From Bacteroidales bacterium (lineage in GTDB: Bacteria; Bacteroidota; Bacteroidia; Bacteroidales; F082), in assembly GCA_016281295.1 (NCBI GenBank), contig JAEEII010000184.1:1-64000 (forward strand): 64,000 bases of DNA. Reading direction: 5' to 3'. The translations under genes and the position numbers were made by a program. The notes under the pieces are model-generated. The model ran no database searches. It saw nothing but the letters and a program-made list of their open reading frames with translations, and was not told the DNA's origin. Below, in pieces: positions 25,701 to 38,646 of this stretch (the stretch's first letter is position 1; every line of letters starts with the position of its first letter).

Positions 25701-25738
25701 CCGAAGCCCAGCATCGTCTGGATCACATTAAAGAATAA
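22730..25738 (+). CDS. Large periplasmic tetratricopeptide-repeat protein
   Basis: 1002 residues. The start at 22730 gives MRMRIIYLAPVLLFGMLSHTASAQ, a signal peptide; the longer frame before it is not used. Almost the whole chain is TPR/Sel-like helical repeats (for example FNNGEYGAALESFSNYL, YYQMGACKMKTNNLKGAIADL, DRALFEIGNTHLVYGDKRSAI, IEYDRGNYEQAGTHYARL). No catalytic domain is seen. Long TPR proteins of this type in Bacteroidota sit beside an outer-membrane barrel gene, as here (17 bases downstream), which suggests an envelope scaffold or assembly role. The partner is inferred from synteny only. Confidence 0.88.
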   Translation: MRMRIIYLAPVLLFGMLSHTASAQKQIPLYEPNVLFEQGKTLFNNGEYGAALESFSNYLGLVEDKKLQAAVDAQYYIAVSALYSGKADAEAKIKAFVNDYPGSTWSVHANFLYANMLFNKKKYAEALEIYHQTPAESLSYQEAQQMQFNMAYAYLQMGEEDRALSLFQGIALNQGKFQNDARYYYGHIQYLKGKDLEALRYFEMLRDHPLYGKTVPAYLMQINYRNGDYDAVLEDGPDAVLNADTKKKGEMAMIVADAYFHKQDYVKALEYYDIFSRNSTGRAMTREAYYQMGACKMKTNNLKGAIADLQKAASDKDTIGQYASYFLASCYADTDQPKYARNAFYTAYKAGFDKTISEDALFNYAHLSLIPGTDPFGEAVAQLDAFVEGNPDSKRRAEAEELAVYLLLNAKNNDEALSRLDKMRNKSPELKTVYDELLFSTGIENYQNKQYDKAQPYFSKILNGKQSGEKKAEAAFWLAESAYAANDFVTAERYFKQVKNYSNASRELQAQADYGLGYVNYQKPDYETAIANFRSFIQRCDENRTDLKSDAYIRLGDCFFVDRNYDLAINYYDLATRVGKFNSDYALFQQGLCYGAKGDSNRKIAILNDMVAAYPSTNYYDRALFEIGNTHLVYGDKRSAIAAFNRLTKERPRSAYTRQALMKIGMIYYNNDQNEQALTNLKTLVTNYPNTDESREALSIIRSIFMERNDLNSYFTFVENSGSGQIQVTQQDSLAFANAENFFLDGRYQEAEKALKYYFDQFQRGAFSLKAHQYAVECAEKVGTEDEVVNHLTYILNQPNNDYTDQALLKLARIEYDRGNYEQAGTHYARLAAVTEEPLRKLEALEGSMKSYYFRDDYDKAIEMGENLIQSKDLTVEQTNQINHIVGKSYFMKGNYTTALQWLDKSSRADKSVFGAESAYYSAVCSFKQGKLDETENKVFDISDKFSTHEYWVAKSFILLSDVYVEKNNTFQAKETLRSVIDNCSITELKTEAQHRLDHIKE

Positions 25739-25755
25739 TAATTCCTGAAATCACC

Positions 25756-27477
25756 ATGGCCATGTCATACAAACCCGTATTATTGAGTTTGGCTTTATTG
25801 CTGAACATCAGCCTTTTCGCACAACATAACGAAGAGGTGACCATCGAAGGAACCTACCGCCCCAAAGTCAACAAAGTGGATAAAATCCTCATCCAGGCTG
25901 AGACTCCCGTCCCATCGTTCTCCATGCCTGGCACGGGGACCAAAATCATGGAGATACAGCATCGTTTTCCGGTGAAACTTGACCCGTTGAGCGCTTTGAC
26001 CCTTAACACAAAGGACATCAACACGGAGCCTGTGACGAAGAACTTCCTCATGGCAGGCATCGGGACCCGGTTGTCACCCCAGTTCTTCTATAAGCACCAT
26101 TCCATGCTGACCAAGACGCTTGGACTGGGTGTGGGTATCGACCATTATTCCTCATGGCTTGGCCTGAAGGACTACGCGTATTCGGGCTATATGAACAACC
26201 GGTTCGATATTGCGCTTTCCAGCCGCCGCTTCAACAACATCCAGCTTAATGGTGATGTCTATTATAAAAACGATGTGGTGCATTATTATGGCGTCAGACC
26301 TTCCTCATGGACCGGAAGTGAGTCGGCTCTTGTCCAGGCTACTCCCCGGCAGACTTATAACACCATCGGCTTCAGCGCCGCTATGGCATCGACTTCCACC
26401 CGGAACAGAGAGCTGATCCATGACGCGTCACTGGATTATCATTACATGTTTTCCGCTTTCAACGCGGCGGAGCATTACTCCAATCTCCGTTATGGTATCG
26501 GGTACCTCAACAATTGGTGGGGCGATAAGAATCATCCCCAGAAGCTGGGTGTCAACGTGGAACTTCTCTTCCATTCCTTCCATCCTGAGTACGACGCGAG
26601 CACGACGCCTGTCAATCAAAGACAGCTGTGGTTCAAAATAGCTCCTTATCTGGAGATGAAGGATGAGTTCTATCGCCTGCATCTGGGTCTTGGAGTCGAT
26701 GTGATAGGATACCTTGTCAATTTCAATTCCAGGGTGACGATTCGCCCCGATTTACAAGGGAGCCTCTTTGTGCTGGAAAAGAAAGTGGAGTTCTATGCCG
26801 GGCTATTTGGTGGACGGAAACAACTCACTTTCAGCGAACTGGCTGGCGACAATCCTTTTCTTGGTGGACAGTTCACCCTGGGCCTGTCGAATGTGAAGCT
26901 CGGCTTTGACGGTGGCATCCGCACCAATATCATGAATACCCTCGACCTCCATCTTGGGGTACGGTACCGCCATACCATGGATGACCCGTTCTATACGGTC
27001 TCCTCTCACCAGGTGGATGGCCTCCCAGTGCAGAACAGATTCGGGCTTTTCTATGACGAGACTCGGGTGGTGAGCGTGCTGGCAGATGCGAGATGGCTGG
27101 CCTGGGACAAACTGGCCGTGGACGCCGGCGTGGCTTATAACAATTACAATACGACCTTGCTGGACCATGCCCTCTATCGCCCCGGCTTCGAGGGAAAACT
27201 CAAGGTGACATACGATTTCAATGACGACCTGTCACTCTATTCCTCCTTCCTTTACCAAGGTGGTCGTTACGCACGGCTTGATGCACCGTTGGCACTTACC
27301 CCAAGTTTCAAGCTGAAACCAGTGCTGGATCTCGGCATCGGCGCAGATTATAAAGTCAGGGACGAGCTGACCGTGTTCGCCAAAATCAATAACCTGCTCC
27401 ATCAACGCTATGAACTCTATCTGAATTATCCCGTTACAGGCATCGAATTCTTTGCGGGCGTAAAGATGAGATTCTGA
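25756..27477 (+). CDS. Outer-membrane beta-barrel protein, TonB-receptor-like
   Basis: 573 residues. A signal peptide (to NISLFAQ) precedes a short N-terminal region and a barrel of alternating aromatic strands. The last 70 residues (KPVLDLGIGADYKVRDELTVFAKINNLL, ending FFAGVKMRF) are typical of the TonB_dep_Rec barrel and end in Phe, as outer-membrane barrels do. No complete plug domain is visible, which suggests a barrel that needs another protein for gating or serves as an assembly partner. It follows the TPR gene closely and probably shares its transcript. Confidence 0.85.
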   Translation: MAMSYKPVLLSLALLLNISLFAQHNEEVTIEGTYRPKVNKVDKILIQAETPVPSFSMPGTGTKIMEIQHRFPVKLDPLSALTLNTKDINTEPVTKNFLMAGIGTRLSPQFFYKHHSMLTKTLGLGVGIDHYSSWLGLKDYAYSGYMNNRFDIALSSRRFNNIQLNGDVYYKNDVVHYYGVRPSSWTGSESALVQATPRQTYNTIGFSAAMASTSTRNRELIHDASLDYHYMFSAFNAAEHYSNLRYGIGYLNNWWGDKNHPQKLGVNVELLFHSFHPEYDASTTPVNQRQLWFKIAPYLEMKDEFYRLHLGLGVDVIGYLVNFNSRVTIRPDLQGSLFVLEKKVEFYAGLFGGRKQLTFSELAGDNPFLGGQFTLGLSNVKLGFDGGIRTNIMNTLDLHLGVRYRHTMDDPFYTVSSHQVDGLPVQNRFGLFYDETRVVSVLADARWLAWDKLAVDAGVAYNNYNTTLLDHALYRPGFEGKLKVTYDFNDDLSLYSSFLYQGGRYARLDAPLALTPSFKLKPVLDLGIGADYKVRDELTVFAKINNLLHQRYELYLNYPVTGIEFFAGVKMRF

Positions 27478-27491
27478 TTTTTCACCATGAA

Positions 27492-27534
27492 TCCAAAAAT
27501 TGGCCTTTTTTCTTCGCTTTAAGCCATTTTTGGC
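27492..27534 (+). terminator. Imperfect hairpin after the barrel gene
   Basis: CCAAAAATTGGC pairs with GCCATTTTTGG across a T-rich loop, with one bulged base, and is followed by a long A- then T-rich run. A weak terminator between the barrel gene and gyrB. Confidence 0.4.
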
Positions 27535-27592
27535 AAAAAACATTTTTTTCAACTTTTTTGGCCTTCTTTCGGTTAAATTGTTTATCTTTGCA

Positions 27593-27600
27593 TTTTTATA
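27593..27600 (+). promoter_or_regulatory. gyrB promoter -7 box
   Basis: TATCTTTG, exact TAnnTTTG match, 31 bases ahead of the gyrB ATG. No TTTG lies at the standard distance; the nearest is at 27557-27560. Confidence 0.65.
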
Positions 27601-27622
27601 AAATGCAATAAATAATTATTAA

Positions 27623-29599
<1,977 letters not shown>

Positions 29600-29619
29600 C
29601 AATGTAAAAATTGATGATT

Positions 29620-32600
29620 ATGAAAACTTTTAAATGGTCAAAAACCCTGACGCTGATTGTCGGGGTCTTGGCTTTTTTCGCCCTGTCATCTTGTGATCAT
29701 GGCGAGAAAAAGCCTGAACAACAACCGGTTCAGAATTTCAGCCTCATCGATGTGGAACCTACCTATACCGCCGATGAAGTGCAATATGATGTGAAGGTCT
29801 TCTTCACCATGCCCGTCGAGGAAGAAGAAGCCCTGAAGATCTTTGAACCTGAGTTTGTCAGTAAATATAGTGTCATCCCTCATTATCTGGGCGACCGGAA
29901 GTATAACTTCCAAGTGACTAACATCAAAAGAGGCAACAGCGACACCTCAATCGATTTGGTTCTCAACGGCAAGCCTTTGAAATCCAAATCAAAAGCCACC
30001 CGTAACCTCCTGGTGTGCGCCAAAGATGAATTCAAAGTCGTTGACCTTAAAGTAGATAAGGAACAAAGCACCAGTACCCTGATCTTCTCACAGCCTCTCA
30101 AACATAGTAACATCGATGGCTTCCTCACCGTGGAACCCAAGATGGGCTACCGTTCCGAGATCGTGGGCAACAAAATCGTCCTCTATTTCGATAAGTCCAA
30201 CCTCTATTCCTATCAGCTTGAAGACGTTACCCTGACAGTGGGCTCGGGCATCAAGGACGAGGACGGCAACTCGCTCCGTGATTCGCAGTCCTTCACCTTC
30301 GACCTGACGGACCTCCAACCTAAGGTGCGCTGGACAGAGAAAGGTGTCCTCATCCCTGAAGTGAGTGACGCCACCATCTATTTTGACGCTATCTGCCTTA
30401 ACTCCGTGACGCTTCGTATCGTCCGCGTCTTTGACGATAACATCCTCTCGTTCTATCAAGACAATGAATTGGATGAGGTGAATGGCATCAGAAAAGTGGG
30501 ACGTCTGGTGAAGAAAGTGCGCCTCTCACTCGACAACCCCACACCTAACCAATGGAAGACCTTCCCCATCATGCTTTCTAACTATGTCGATGTGAAAGCG
30601 GGTGACATGTATCAGCTCATCCTCGACTTCGGACCTGCCGACTATGCCTTCGCCACTGATGAGTCCAAACAACTCACCCTCGAAGACGAGGCATTGGAAG
30701 CCAAATACTGGGATGGTGAAGCCTATTCCTTCAAGAATCATGACTATGACGGCGAATGGGACGACCCGCTCGCATGTTACTATTACAACTGGGTGGAGAC
30801 CGAGAAGAACGTCATCGTTACCGACCTCGCCATTACCGCTAAGATGGGCGGGGAAGAGAATCTTGATGTGTATGTGTTTACCATCTCTGATGCCACGCCG
30901 GCTTCAGGTGTGGATGTCACCGCTTATAACTTCCAACGCCAACCAATCTGCTCGGGAAAGACCGATAGCAAAGGTCATGTCCAGCTTTCGTGCCAAAACC
31001 GTCCGGCTTTTGTCGTCGCTAAGGATCGTAAGGGTGGCCAGTCGGTGATTAAGACCAATAATGGTAATTCTCTATCGTATAGTAAGTTTGATGTGGGTGG
31101 CCAAAGTGTTGAAAAAGGTGTGGCTGCCTTCGCTTATTCTAACCGTGGGGTCTGGCGTCCTGGTGATGAGCTGCAGCTGAACCTTATGCTTTCGGACTTC
31201 GGCTCTACGCTGCCCGCTGACTATCCCGTGGTATTGGAAGTCCGTGACGCCTCCAACAGGATGTACGCGCGCCAGTCTAACAACACCCCCGTCGGTGGCA
31301 TCTATACTTTCAAAGTGCCTACCAGCCCTAACGATGAGACAGGCCTCTGGAGAGCCAGCTTCAAAGTTGGCAACAGCATGGTCGATCAATACCTGAGGGT
31401 GGAGACAGTGAAACCTAACCGTTTGGAAATCAAGTTTAACACCCCTGAGGTAATTAGCCTCACTAACCCTCGTGTCGCCAAATTAAATGCGAAATGGCTC
31501 AATGGCCTCATCGCCTCAGGCCTCAAAGCGGAGATCGATGTCCGCGTGCGTCAAGGTCAGACTAGCTTTAAGAACTACCCAACTTACACCTTCGGCAATG
31601 ACTCGGAGGAGTTCTATCCCGAAGAGCTGTCGCTGTTCAGTGGCCCGCTTGACGGACAAGGCAACGCCTCCGTCGGCTTCGACCCGCTGGCGGAACTGAG
31701 TTCCAACGAGATGATGAAAGCTACCTTCACCACCAAGGTGTTTGAACAAGGCGGCGACTTCAGCATCTCCTCTTCTTCCGCTATGCTCTCTCCATACGAA
31801 CGCTACGTCGGAGTCGAATTCCCGCAAACGGAGTCCAAGTACGGAGATTATTACTTCACCAACCGTAACTGGAGATTCCCCATCGCGGTGGTCAAGGAAA
31901 ACGGCGATATCGCCAAGTCAACCATTGCCCTCAGCTATCAGTTCTATAAGCTTGATGGCTATTGGTGGTGGTCAAGCGAGGACAGCTATTCCCTGAAGAA
32001 ATACATCAGCGGAACCTACAAGAATCCCGAAAGCAGTGGAACGCTGACCTGCAACAACGGTAAGACAGAGCTGACACTCAATGTGCCTAACGAGAAATGG
32101 GGACTGTATCTCCTGGTCATCACCGATGAGCAAGGTGGCAACACCTTCGCCAAAGTGATGCGCTTCGACTGGGACTATGCCGCCATCCACTCCACAGGTA
32201 GCACCGACGGACCCATGCAGCTGGCCATGAACAGCAACAAGGATACCTATAAGGTGGGCGAGAACATCATCGTGAGCTTCCCCGCTAATGAGAAAGCCAA
32301 AGCTTTGGTTACCGTTGAAGCTAATGACAAAGTCCTGCAAAGCATCTTGGTGGATAAACTGAGTAATGAGGGACAAGTGGAAATCAAAGCCACTGAGGAG
32401 ATGATCCCCAATGTCTATGTCTATGTCTCCTTGATCCAACCGCGTAACGCAGGCAACGACATGCCTCTCCGTATGTATGGCGTCATCCCCGTTAAAGTGG
32501 AAAACGGCGACCTGCAACTGAAGCCTGTCTTGGGCGTTCCTGAGACCTCCAACACGAAGAAAAATATCCAGGTGACGGTCAAGGAAGAGCATTCCAAAGC

Positions 32601-34797
32601 CATGACCTATACCTTGGCTGTGGTGGATGAGGGCATCCTCGGATTGACCAACTACGCTACTCCCAGTCCTTATAACTATTTCAATGCGAAACAGTCGCTC
32701 AAAGTGCGGACTTGGGATAACTACGAATATGTCATTGATGCCTTCTCCGGCGAACTCGGCACCCTCTATGCAGTCGGCGGTGACGGATTCATCAACCAGG
32801 AAGTCACTCTCGACAAACGCTTCAAGGCTTACGCTGTCACCTTGGGACCTTTCGAGCTGAAAGCCGGTGCCACCAACACCCATGACTTCGAGGTGCCGCA
32901 ATGCTCAGGCGCTTTGCGCTTCATGGTGGTGGCTAAAGGCAATGGTAAGGCCTCTGGCTCCGCCGAGAAAGAGATGAAGGTCATCGACCCCATCACCCTC
33001 TATCCTTCGGCACCTCGTGTCACTGCACCTGGCGACGAGATGACCCTTAAAGTGCAAGTGCTGGCCCCGACGATGAAAGGCAAGAACCTGAACGTCACCG
33101 TGAACAACAAGAACCTTAACGCCCTCGGTGAAGTGCCGTCTTCCGTCACGGTGGATGAGAATGGAGAAGCCCTGGTCGCCATGAAAGTGAAAGTCCCCGA
33201 GACCCTCGGTAACGCTACCATGGATGTCAAGATCTCTGGTGGCGGCTACGAAGCACAGACTACTACCGTCATCCCCATCCGTATGCCCTACGCGGAGAGA
33301 CGTACAACCTATACCGAAGTGCTTGAACCCAAAGCCAGCAAGACTGTCAACTTCGATGTCAAAGGTCTGAATGGCACTCAAGAAGGTAATGTCATGGTGG
33401 CCTCGCTCATCCCTGTTGATTTCTATAGCCGTCTTAATTACTTGAGCACCTATCCATACGGTTGCCTCGAACAAGTGGTGTCTGCTGCATTCCCACAATT
33501 ATATTTTAATTACTTCATCCAACAGAGTGACGAGGAGCAAGGCAAGACCCGTGACGCCATCGCAAATGGCATCAACAGTCTGAAATCGTATCAAAAAGCC
33601 GACTTCTCCCTCACCAACTGGGTGGGAGGCAACTATTCCGATCCTTGGACGGAGCTCTATGCCTTACATTTCTTGGTGGAAGCCAGGAACCAAGGCTTTG
33701 ATGTGCCTGCTTACCTCTATGATGGCATCATCGCGCATCAGGCCGACATCGCCAAGGCTTGGAGAAATAATCCTGACTTCCCGCAGGGCGAGACCATTCA
33801 GGCCTATCGTCTGTTTGTGCTGGCACTCGGTAACGCTCCGGAGATGGGTGCACTCAATAGGTTTAAGGAAATCAAATTCAAATACAGCCTTACTTCTTTG
33901 TTGACTGCCGCCACCTACGCACAGGTGGGCAAGAAGAACATGGTTTCGCAGTTCTGGCCAGCCATGGAGCAAGGGGAGAAGCTCTCCGATTACATCTCAT
34001 CTTACGGTTCCACCACTCGCGACTTGGCCTTCTTGACCTATTCAGAGATTCTCTGTGGCAAGGATAAGGAGTTAATCCAAAGCCATGTCAACGATCTTTG
34101 CGAGATTCTGAATTCCAACGAATGGTTAGACACTCAATCGACGGCCTTCGCGTTGTTTGCCTTGGGTAAATATGCCGAGAAGATGGGAACCACCAATTCC
34201 CCCATCTCTGTGTCGGTGAAGTATAATGGTGAACAGCACACCTTGAACACCAACATCGGCTCGGCTGCTTATAACGCTGTCCCGAAACTTGGCTCTAACA
34301 AGGTGGAAATCACCAACAACTCCGACCAGAAGGTGACGGCAAAAGTCTATACCAAGACCGCTTTGGCAGAGTATGACACCCAGGAAGGTGGTAACTACAT
34401 CCGAATGAAGGTGAACTATTTCGACAAGAAGGGTGCCGCCCTCAATCCCGCCTCATTGCCGATGGGCACTGACTTCTCCGTGGAGATTACAGTGGAGAAC
34501 ACCGGCGATTACAGGGTGACGGAGCTGGCCTTGTCCTACTATCTGGCTTCAGGCTGGGAGATTGTCAATGAACGCTTGGGTGGCGTCAATAGCAATCAGG
34601 ATGCCAAGCATCTGGATATCCGCGACGACCGTGCCTACTTCTTCTTCGACCTGGCTCCTAAGTCGCACGCTACCTTCAAGCTCAAGCTGAATGCCACCTA
34701 CGAAGGTACTTATATGTTGCCTGCTGTCCGTTGTGAGGACATGTACAACAACGACATTTATTATAAGGTGCCGGCTCGTCCGGTGGTCGTCAAATGA
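29620..34797 (+). CDS. Alpha-2-macroglobulin family lipoprotein with thioester
   Basis: 1725 residues from MKTFKWSKTL. The lipobox ALSSC puts the lipidated Cys at 25, so it is anchored in the periplasm or outer membrane. Repeated macroglobulin beta domains fill the first two thirds. The thioester motif PYGCLEQ lies near residue 1282, followed by the helical thioester domain (TWWVGGNYSDPWTELYALHFLVEA-type sequence) and a receptor-like C-terminal domain. Bacterial A2Ms are protease traps that bind attackers covalently. The stop overlaps the pbpC start by four bases, the well-known A2M/PBP1C pairing thought to combine protease defence with peptidoglycan repair. The gap to gyrB is only 20 bases, without a terminator. 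Confidence 0.93.
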   Translation: MKTFKWSKTLTLIVGVLAFFALSSCDHGEKKPEQQPVQNFSLIDVEPTYTADEVQYDVKVFFTMPVEEEEALKIFEPEFVSKYSVIPHYLGDRKYNFQVTNIKRGNSDTSIDLVLNGKPLKSKSKATRNLLVCAKDEFKVVDLKVDKEQSTSTLIFSQPLKHSNIDGFLTVEPKMGYRSEIVGNKIVLYFDKSNLYSYQLEDVTLTVGSGIKDEDGNSLRDSQSFTFDLTDLQPKVRWTEKGVLIPEVSDATIYFDAICLNSVTLRIVRVFDDNILSFYQDNELDEVNGIRKVGRLVKKVRLSLDNPTPNQWKTFPIMLSNYVDVKAGDMYQLILDFGPADYAFATDESKQLTLEDEALEAKYWDGEAYSFKNHDYDGEWDDPLACYYYNWVETEKNVIVTDLAITAKMGGEENLDVYVFTISDATPASGVDVTAYNFQRQPICSGKTDSKGHVQLSCQNRPAFVVAKDRKGGQSVIKTNNGNSLSYSKFDVGGQSVEKGVAAFAYSNRGVWRPGDELQLNLMLSDFGSTLPADYPVVLEVRDASNRMYARQSNNTPVGGIYTFKVPTSPNDETGLWRASFKVGNSMVDQYLRVETVKPNRLEIKFNTPEVISLTNPRVAKLNAKWLNGLIASGLKAEIDVRVRQGQTSFKNYPTYTFGNDSEEFYPEELSLFSGPLDGQGNASVGFDPLAELSSNEMMKATFTTKVFEQGGDFSISSSSAMLSPYERYVGVEFPQTESKYGDYYFTNRNWRFPIAVVKENGDIAKSTIALSYQFYKLDGYWWWSSEDSYSLKKYISGTYKNPESSGTLTCNNGKTELTLNVPNEKWGLYLLVITDEQGGNTFAKVMRFDWDYAAIHSTGSTDGPMQLAMNSNKDTYKVGENIIVSFPANEKAKALVTVEANDKVLQSILVDKLSNEGQVEIKATEEMIPNVYVYVSLIQPRNAGNDMPLRMYGVIPVKVENGDLQLKPVLGVPETSNTKKNIQVTVKEEHSKAMTYTLAVVDEGILGLTNYATPSPYNYFNAKQSLKVRTWDNYEYVIDAFSGELGTLYAVGGDGFINQEVTLDKRFKAYAVTLGPFELKAGATNTHDFEVPQCSGALRFMVVAKGNGKASGSAEKEMKVIDPITLYPSAPRVTAPGDEMTLKVQVLAPTMKGKNLNVTVNNKNLNALGEVPSSVTVDENGEALVAMKVKVPETLGNATMDVKISGGGYEAQTTTVIPIRMPYAERRTTYTEVLEPKASKTVNFDVKGLNGTQEGNVMVASLIPVDFYSRLNYLSTYPYGCLEQVVSAAFPQLYFNYFIQQSDEEQGKTRDAIANGINSLKSYQKADFSLTNWVGGNYSDPWTELYALHFLVEARNQGFDVPAYLYDGIIAHQADIAKAWRNNPDFPQGETIQAYRLFVLALGNAPEMGALNRFKEIKFKYSLTSLLTAATYAQVGKKNMVSQFWPAMEQGEKLSDYISSYGSTTRDLAFLTYSEILCGKDKELIQSHVNDLCEILNSNEWLDTQSTAFALFALGKYAEKMGTTNSPISVSVKYNGEQHTLNTNIGSAAYNAVPKLGSNKVEITNNSDQKVTAKVYTKTALAEYDTQEGGNYIRMKVNYFDKKGAALNPASLPMGTDFSVEITVENTGDYRVTELALSYYLASGWEIVNERLGGVNSNQDAKHLDIRDDRAYFFFDLAPKSHATFKLKLNATYEGTYMLPAVRCEDMYNNDIYYKVPARPVVVK

Positions 34798-37097
34798 CGC
34801 GACGCTTCCTTTACAGAACAGGCCTGGTGATCACAGGCCTGTTCTTTCTTTTTTTATGTATCCCCGTGCCGAGGTTCGACGATCCGTATTCCACCGTGTT
34901 GCTGGCTAAAGACGGGGAGTTGCTCGGCGCGCATATCGCCAGTGACGGACAATGGCGTTTTCCTGCCAGCAACAATTACTCTCCGAAATATACTGCTTGC
35001 GTCTTGGAATTTGAGGACCAGCAGTTTTTTCGTCATTTCGGTTTCAATCCTGTCGCTTTCTTTCAAGCCTTGGTGGAGAACAGCAGGGCAGGGAAGGTGG
35101 TGCGTGGAGGCAGCACCATCTCTATGCAGGTGGTTCGTCTGGCCAGAAAAAACAAGCCCAGGACTTACGGCGAGAAGTTCCTTGAGGTGATCTTGGCCAT
35201 GCGTCTGGAGTTGCATTACTCCAAGAAGTCCATCTTTGACCTTTATGCCGCCCATGCCCCTTTTGGCGGCAATGTGGTCGGCATCGATGCGGCGGCTTGG
35301 CGTTATTTTCATACCACCCCCGACCGTCTGACCTGGAGCGAGGCGGCCACCCTGGCTGTGTTGCCTAACGCCCCTTCCATGATTCATCCTGGCAAGGCCA
35401 GGGAACGGTTGCTCGATAAAAGAGACGCCCTTTTGCTCCGCATGACACAGTCAAAAGTCCACAGCCCCAAACGATGGGAACTTCCTAAGCTGAGTCTTGA
35501 CGATTGTGAGCTCGCCATGATGGAACGTCTGCCCTCCAAACCCTACGACATGCCTGTGTTCGCCTATCATTACCTGATGGAACACGAAAAGACAAGGCAT
35601 GGACAGCTGATTCATTCTGATTTGGATTACCAATTGCAACGCACGGTGATGGATATCATGGATCGTCATCACCAAAATAATACCCTGAATCAAATCGAGA
35701 ACGCAGCCGTGTATGTGGTTGACTATTTGAAACAAGAAACCGTGGTTTATGTCGGTAACAACGTTCATGCGAAAGATGCTGCCATGGTCGATATGGTGAA
35801 AGCTCAGCGTTCCACTGGAAGCATCATGAAACCTTTTCTTTTCGCTGCCATGCTCGATGAAGGCACTTTGCTTCCCACCCTGTTACTTCCTGATGTCCCG
35901 ATGAACCTCTCGGGTTTCACCCCGAAGAACTATTCAGGCCAGTATTGGGGGGCCGTTCCGGCAAACACCGCACTACAGCATTCGTTGAACGCTCCCTTTG
36001 TCTATCTCCTCAAACAATATGGTCACCAAAAGTTCCATGGTTTGTTGAGACGACTCGGCTTGTCGGGTGTTGTTTATGATGCTGACCATTATGGACTGTC
36101 GCTCATCGTGGGTGGAGCAGAGGCTTCATTATACGATCTGGTCAACGTCTATGCCCGTATGGGAAGGACGCTCGCCTCCGTGTTCAACGAGGATTTTGAC
36201 GGGGACGGTTCCGATGAGAACATGCCTTTCTCCCCAGATGCCATTGCCATCACCTTCGATGTGATGAAAGGCTTGACCCGTCCTACCAACCAGACAGGAT
36301 GGAGTGGCTTCTCGTCCTCGAAGCAGGTGGCGTGGAAAACGGGGACCAGTTACGGTTTCAAAGACGCTTGGGCTATCGGATTGACCGACCGATATGTCAT
36401 CGGCGTTTGGGTCGGCAATGCCGATGGAGAGGGGAGACCTGGACTCACGGGTGTGGGTTCTGCCGCCCCGCTGATGTTCGATGTCGCCAGTGTGCTGAAA
36501 GACAGCTATACCTATCCTGCTTCCACACCCCAAGCCATCGAGGTGGAGGTGTGCGCCGATTCAGGCTATCCTCCCTCTGACCTGTGTAAAAACACCCTTA
36601 AGGTGGCCATGCCTGACGTGGAAATCAAAACCGGTAAATGCCCCTTCCATAAGAAAGTGTTCCTCGATTCCACACGGCAATACCAGGTGCTTCCCGACTG
36701 CTATCCCGTCGATCAAAAAAGATTTGAGACTTATTTCGTGCTTCCTCCAGTGCAGGAGATGTTCTTTAAACGTCATTCCGCACGCTACCGTTCCCTGCCA
36801 GCCATGTACCCCGCCTGTGCCACAGCCCATCCTGACGACATGATGGCTTTTGTCTATCCCAAGTCCGATGCCCATGTTGTCATCCCTGTCGGCATCCGGG
36901 GTGACCGACAACAAGTCATCTTTGAAATCGCTCACCGTAACCCTAAGAAGACTATCTTCTGGACCATGAACGATGTCTTCCTCGGAACCACACGACTGAA
37001 CCACCAAATGCCTATCGATGTAGAGAAAGGCAGCTATGAACTGCGCTGTGTCGATGAAGATGGTGTGGAACTTTATCGTAACATTGTTGTGAATTGA
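34794..37097 (+). CDS. pbpC: Penicillin-binding protein 1C
   Basis: 767 residues, bifunctional class A PBP. An N-terminal membrane anchor (TGLVITGLFFLFLCIPV) precedes the glycosyltransferase domain (EDQQFFRHFGFNPVAF with the catalytic Glu, RGGSTISMQVVRLARK) and the transpeptidase domain (SIMK acylation site in RSTGSIMKPF, then KTGTS). The C-terminal 160 residues form the BiPBP_C domain characteristic of PBP1C. In E. coli PBP1C likewise pairs with an A2M. Translationally coupled to the A2M gene by ATGA. Confidence 0.94.
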   Translation: MTRRFLYRTGLVITGLFFLFLCIPVPRFDDPYSTVLLAKDGELLGAHIASDGQWRFPASNNYSPKYTACVLEFEDQQFFRHFGFNPVAFFQALVENSRAGKVVRGGSTISMQVVRLARKNKPRTYGEKFLEVILAMRLELHYSKKSIFDLYAAHAPFGGNVVGIDAAAWRYFHTTPDRLTWSEAATLAVLPNAPSMIHPGKARERLLDKRDALLLRMTQSKVHSPKRWELPKLSLDDCELAMMERLPSKPYDMPVFAYHYLMEHEKTRHGQLIHSDLDYQLQRTVMDIMDRHHQNNTLNQIENAAVYVVDYLKQETVVYVGNNVHAKDAAMVDMVKAQRSTGSIMKPFLFAAMLDEGTLLPTLLLPDVPMNLSGFTPKNYSGQYWGAVPANTALQHSLNAPFVYLLKQYGHQKFHGLLRRLGLSGVVYDADHYGLSLIVGGAEASLYDLVNVYARMGRTLASVFNEDFDGDGSDENMPFSPDAIAITFDVMKGLTRPTNQTGWSGFSSSKQVAWKTGTSYGFKDAWAIGLTDRYVIGVWVGNADGEGRPGLTGVGSAAPLMFDVASVLKDSYTYPASTPQAIEVEVCADSGYPPSDLCKNTLKVAMPDVEIKTGKCPFHKKVFLDSTRQYQVLPDCYPVDQKRFETYFVLPPVQEMFFKRHSARYRSLPAMYPACATAHPDDMMAFVYPKSDAHVVIPVGIRGDRQQVIFEIAHRNPKKTIFWTMNDVFLGTTRLNHQMPIDVEKGSYELRCVDEDGVELYRNIVVN

Positions 37098-37114
37098 TTT
37101 TTTTCTTATCTTTG
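37083..37114 (+). promoter_or_regulatory. guaB promoter
   Basis: ATTG at 37083-37086 (one base from TTTG), 20 bases, then TATCTTTG at 37107-37114. The upstream box overlaps the last codons of pbpC. Confidence 0.75.
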
Positions 37115-37136
37115 CCGATTAAATTATATGCTTTAA

Positions 37137-38612
<1,476 letters not shown>

Positions 38613-38646
38613 TTTTTTTTGATTGAATTCATAACAACCTATAACC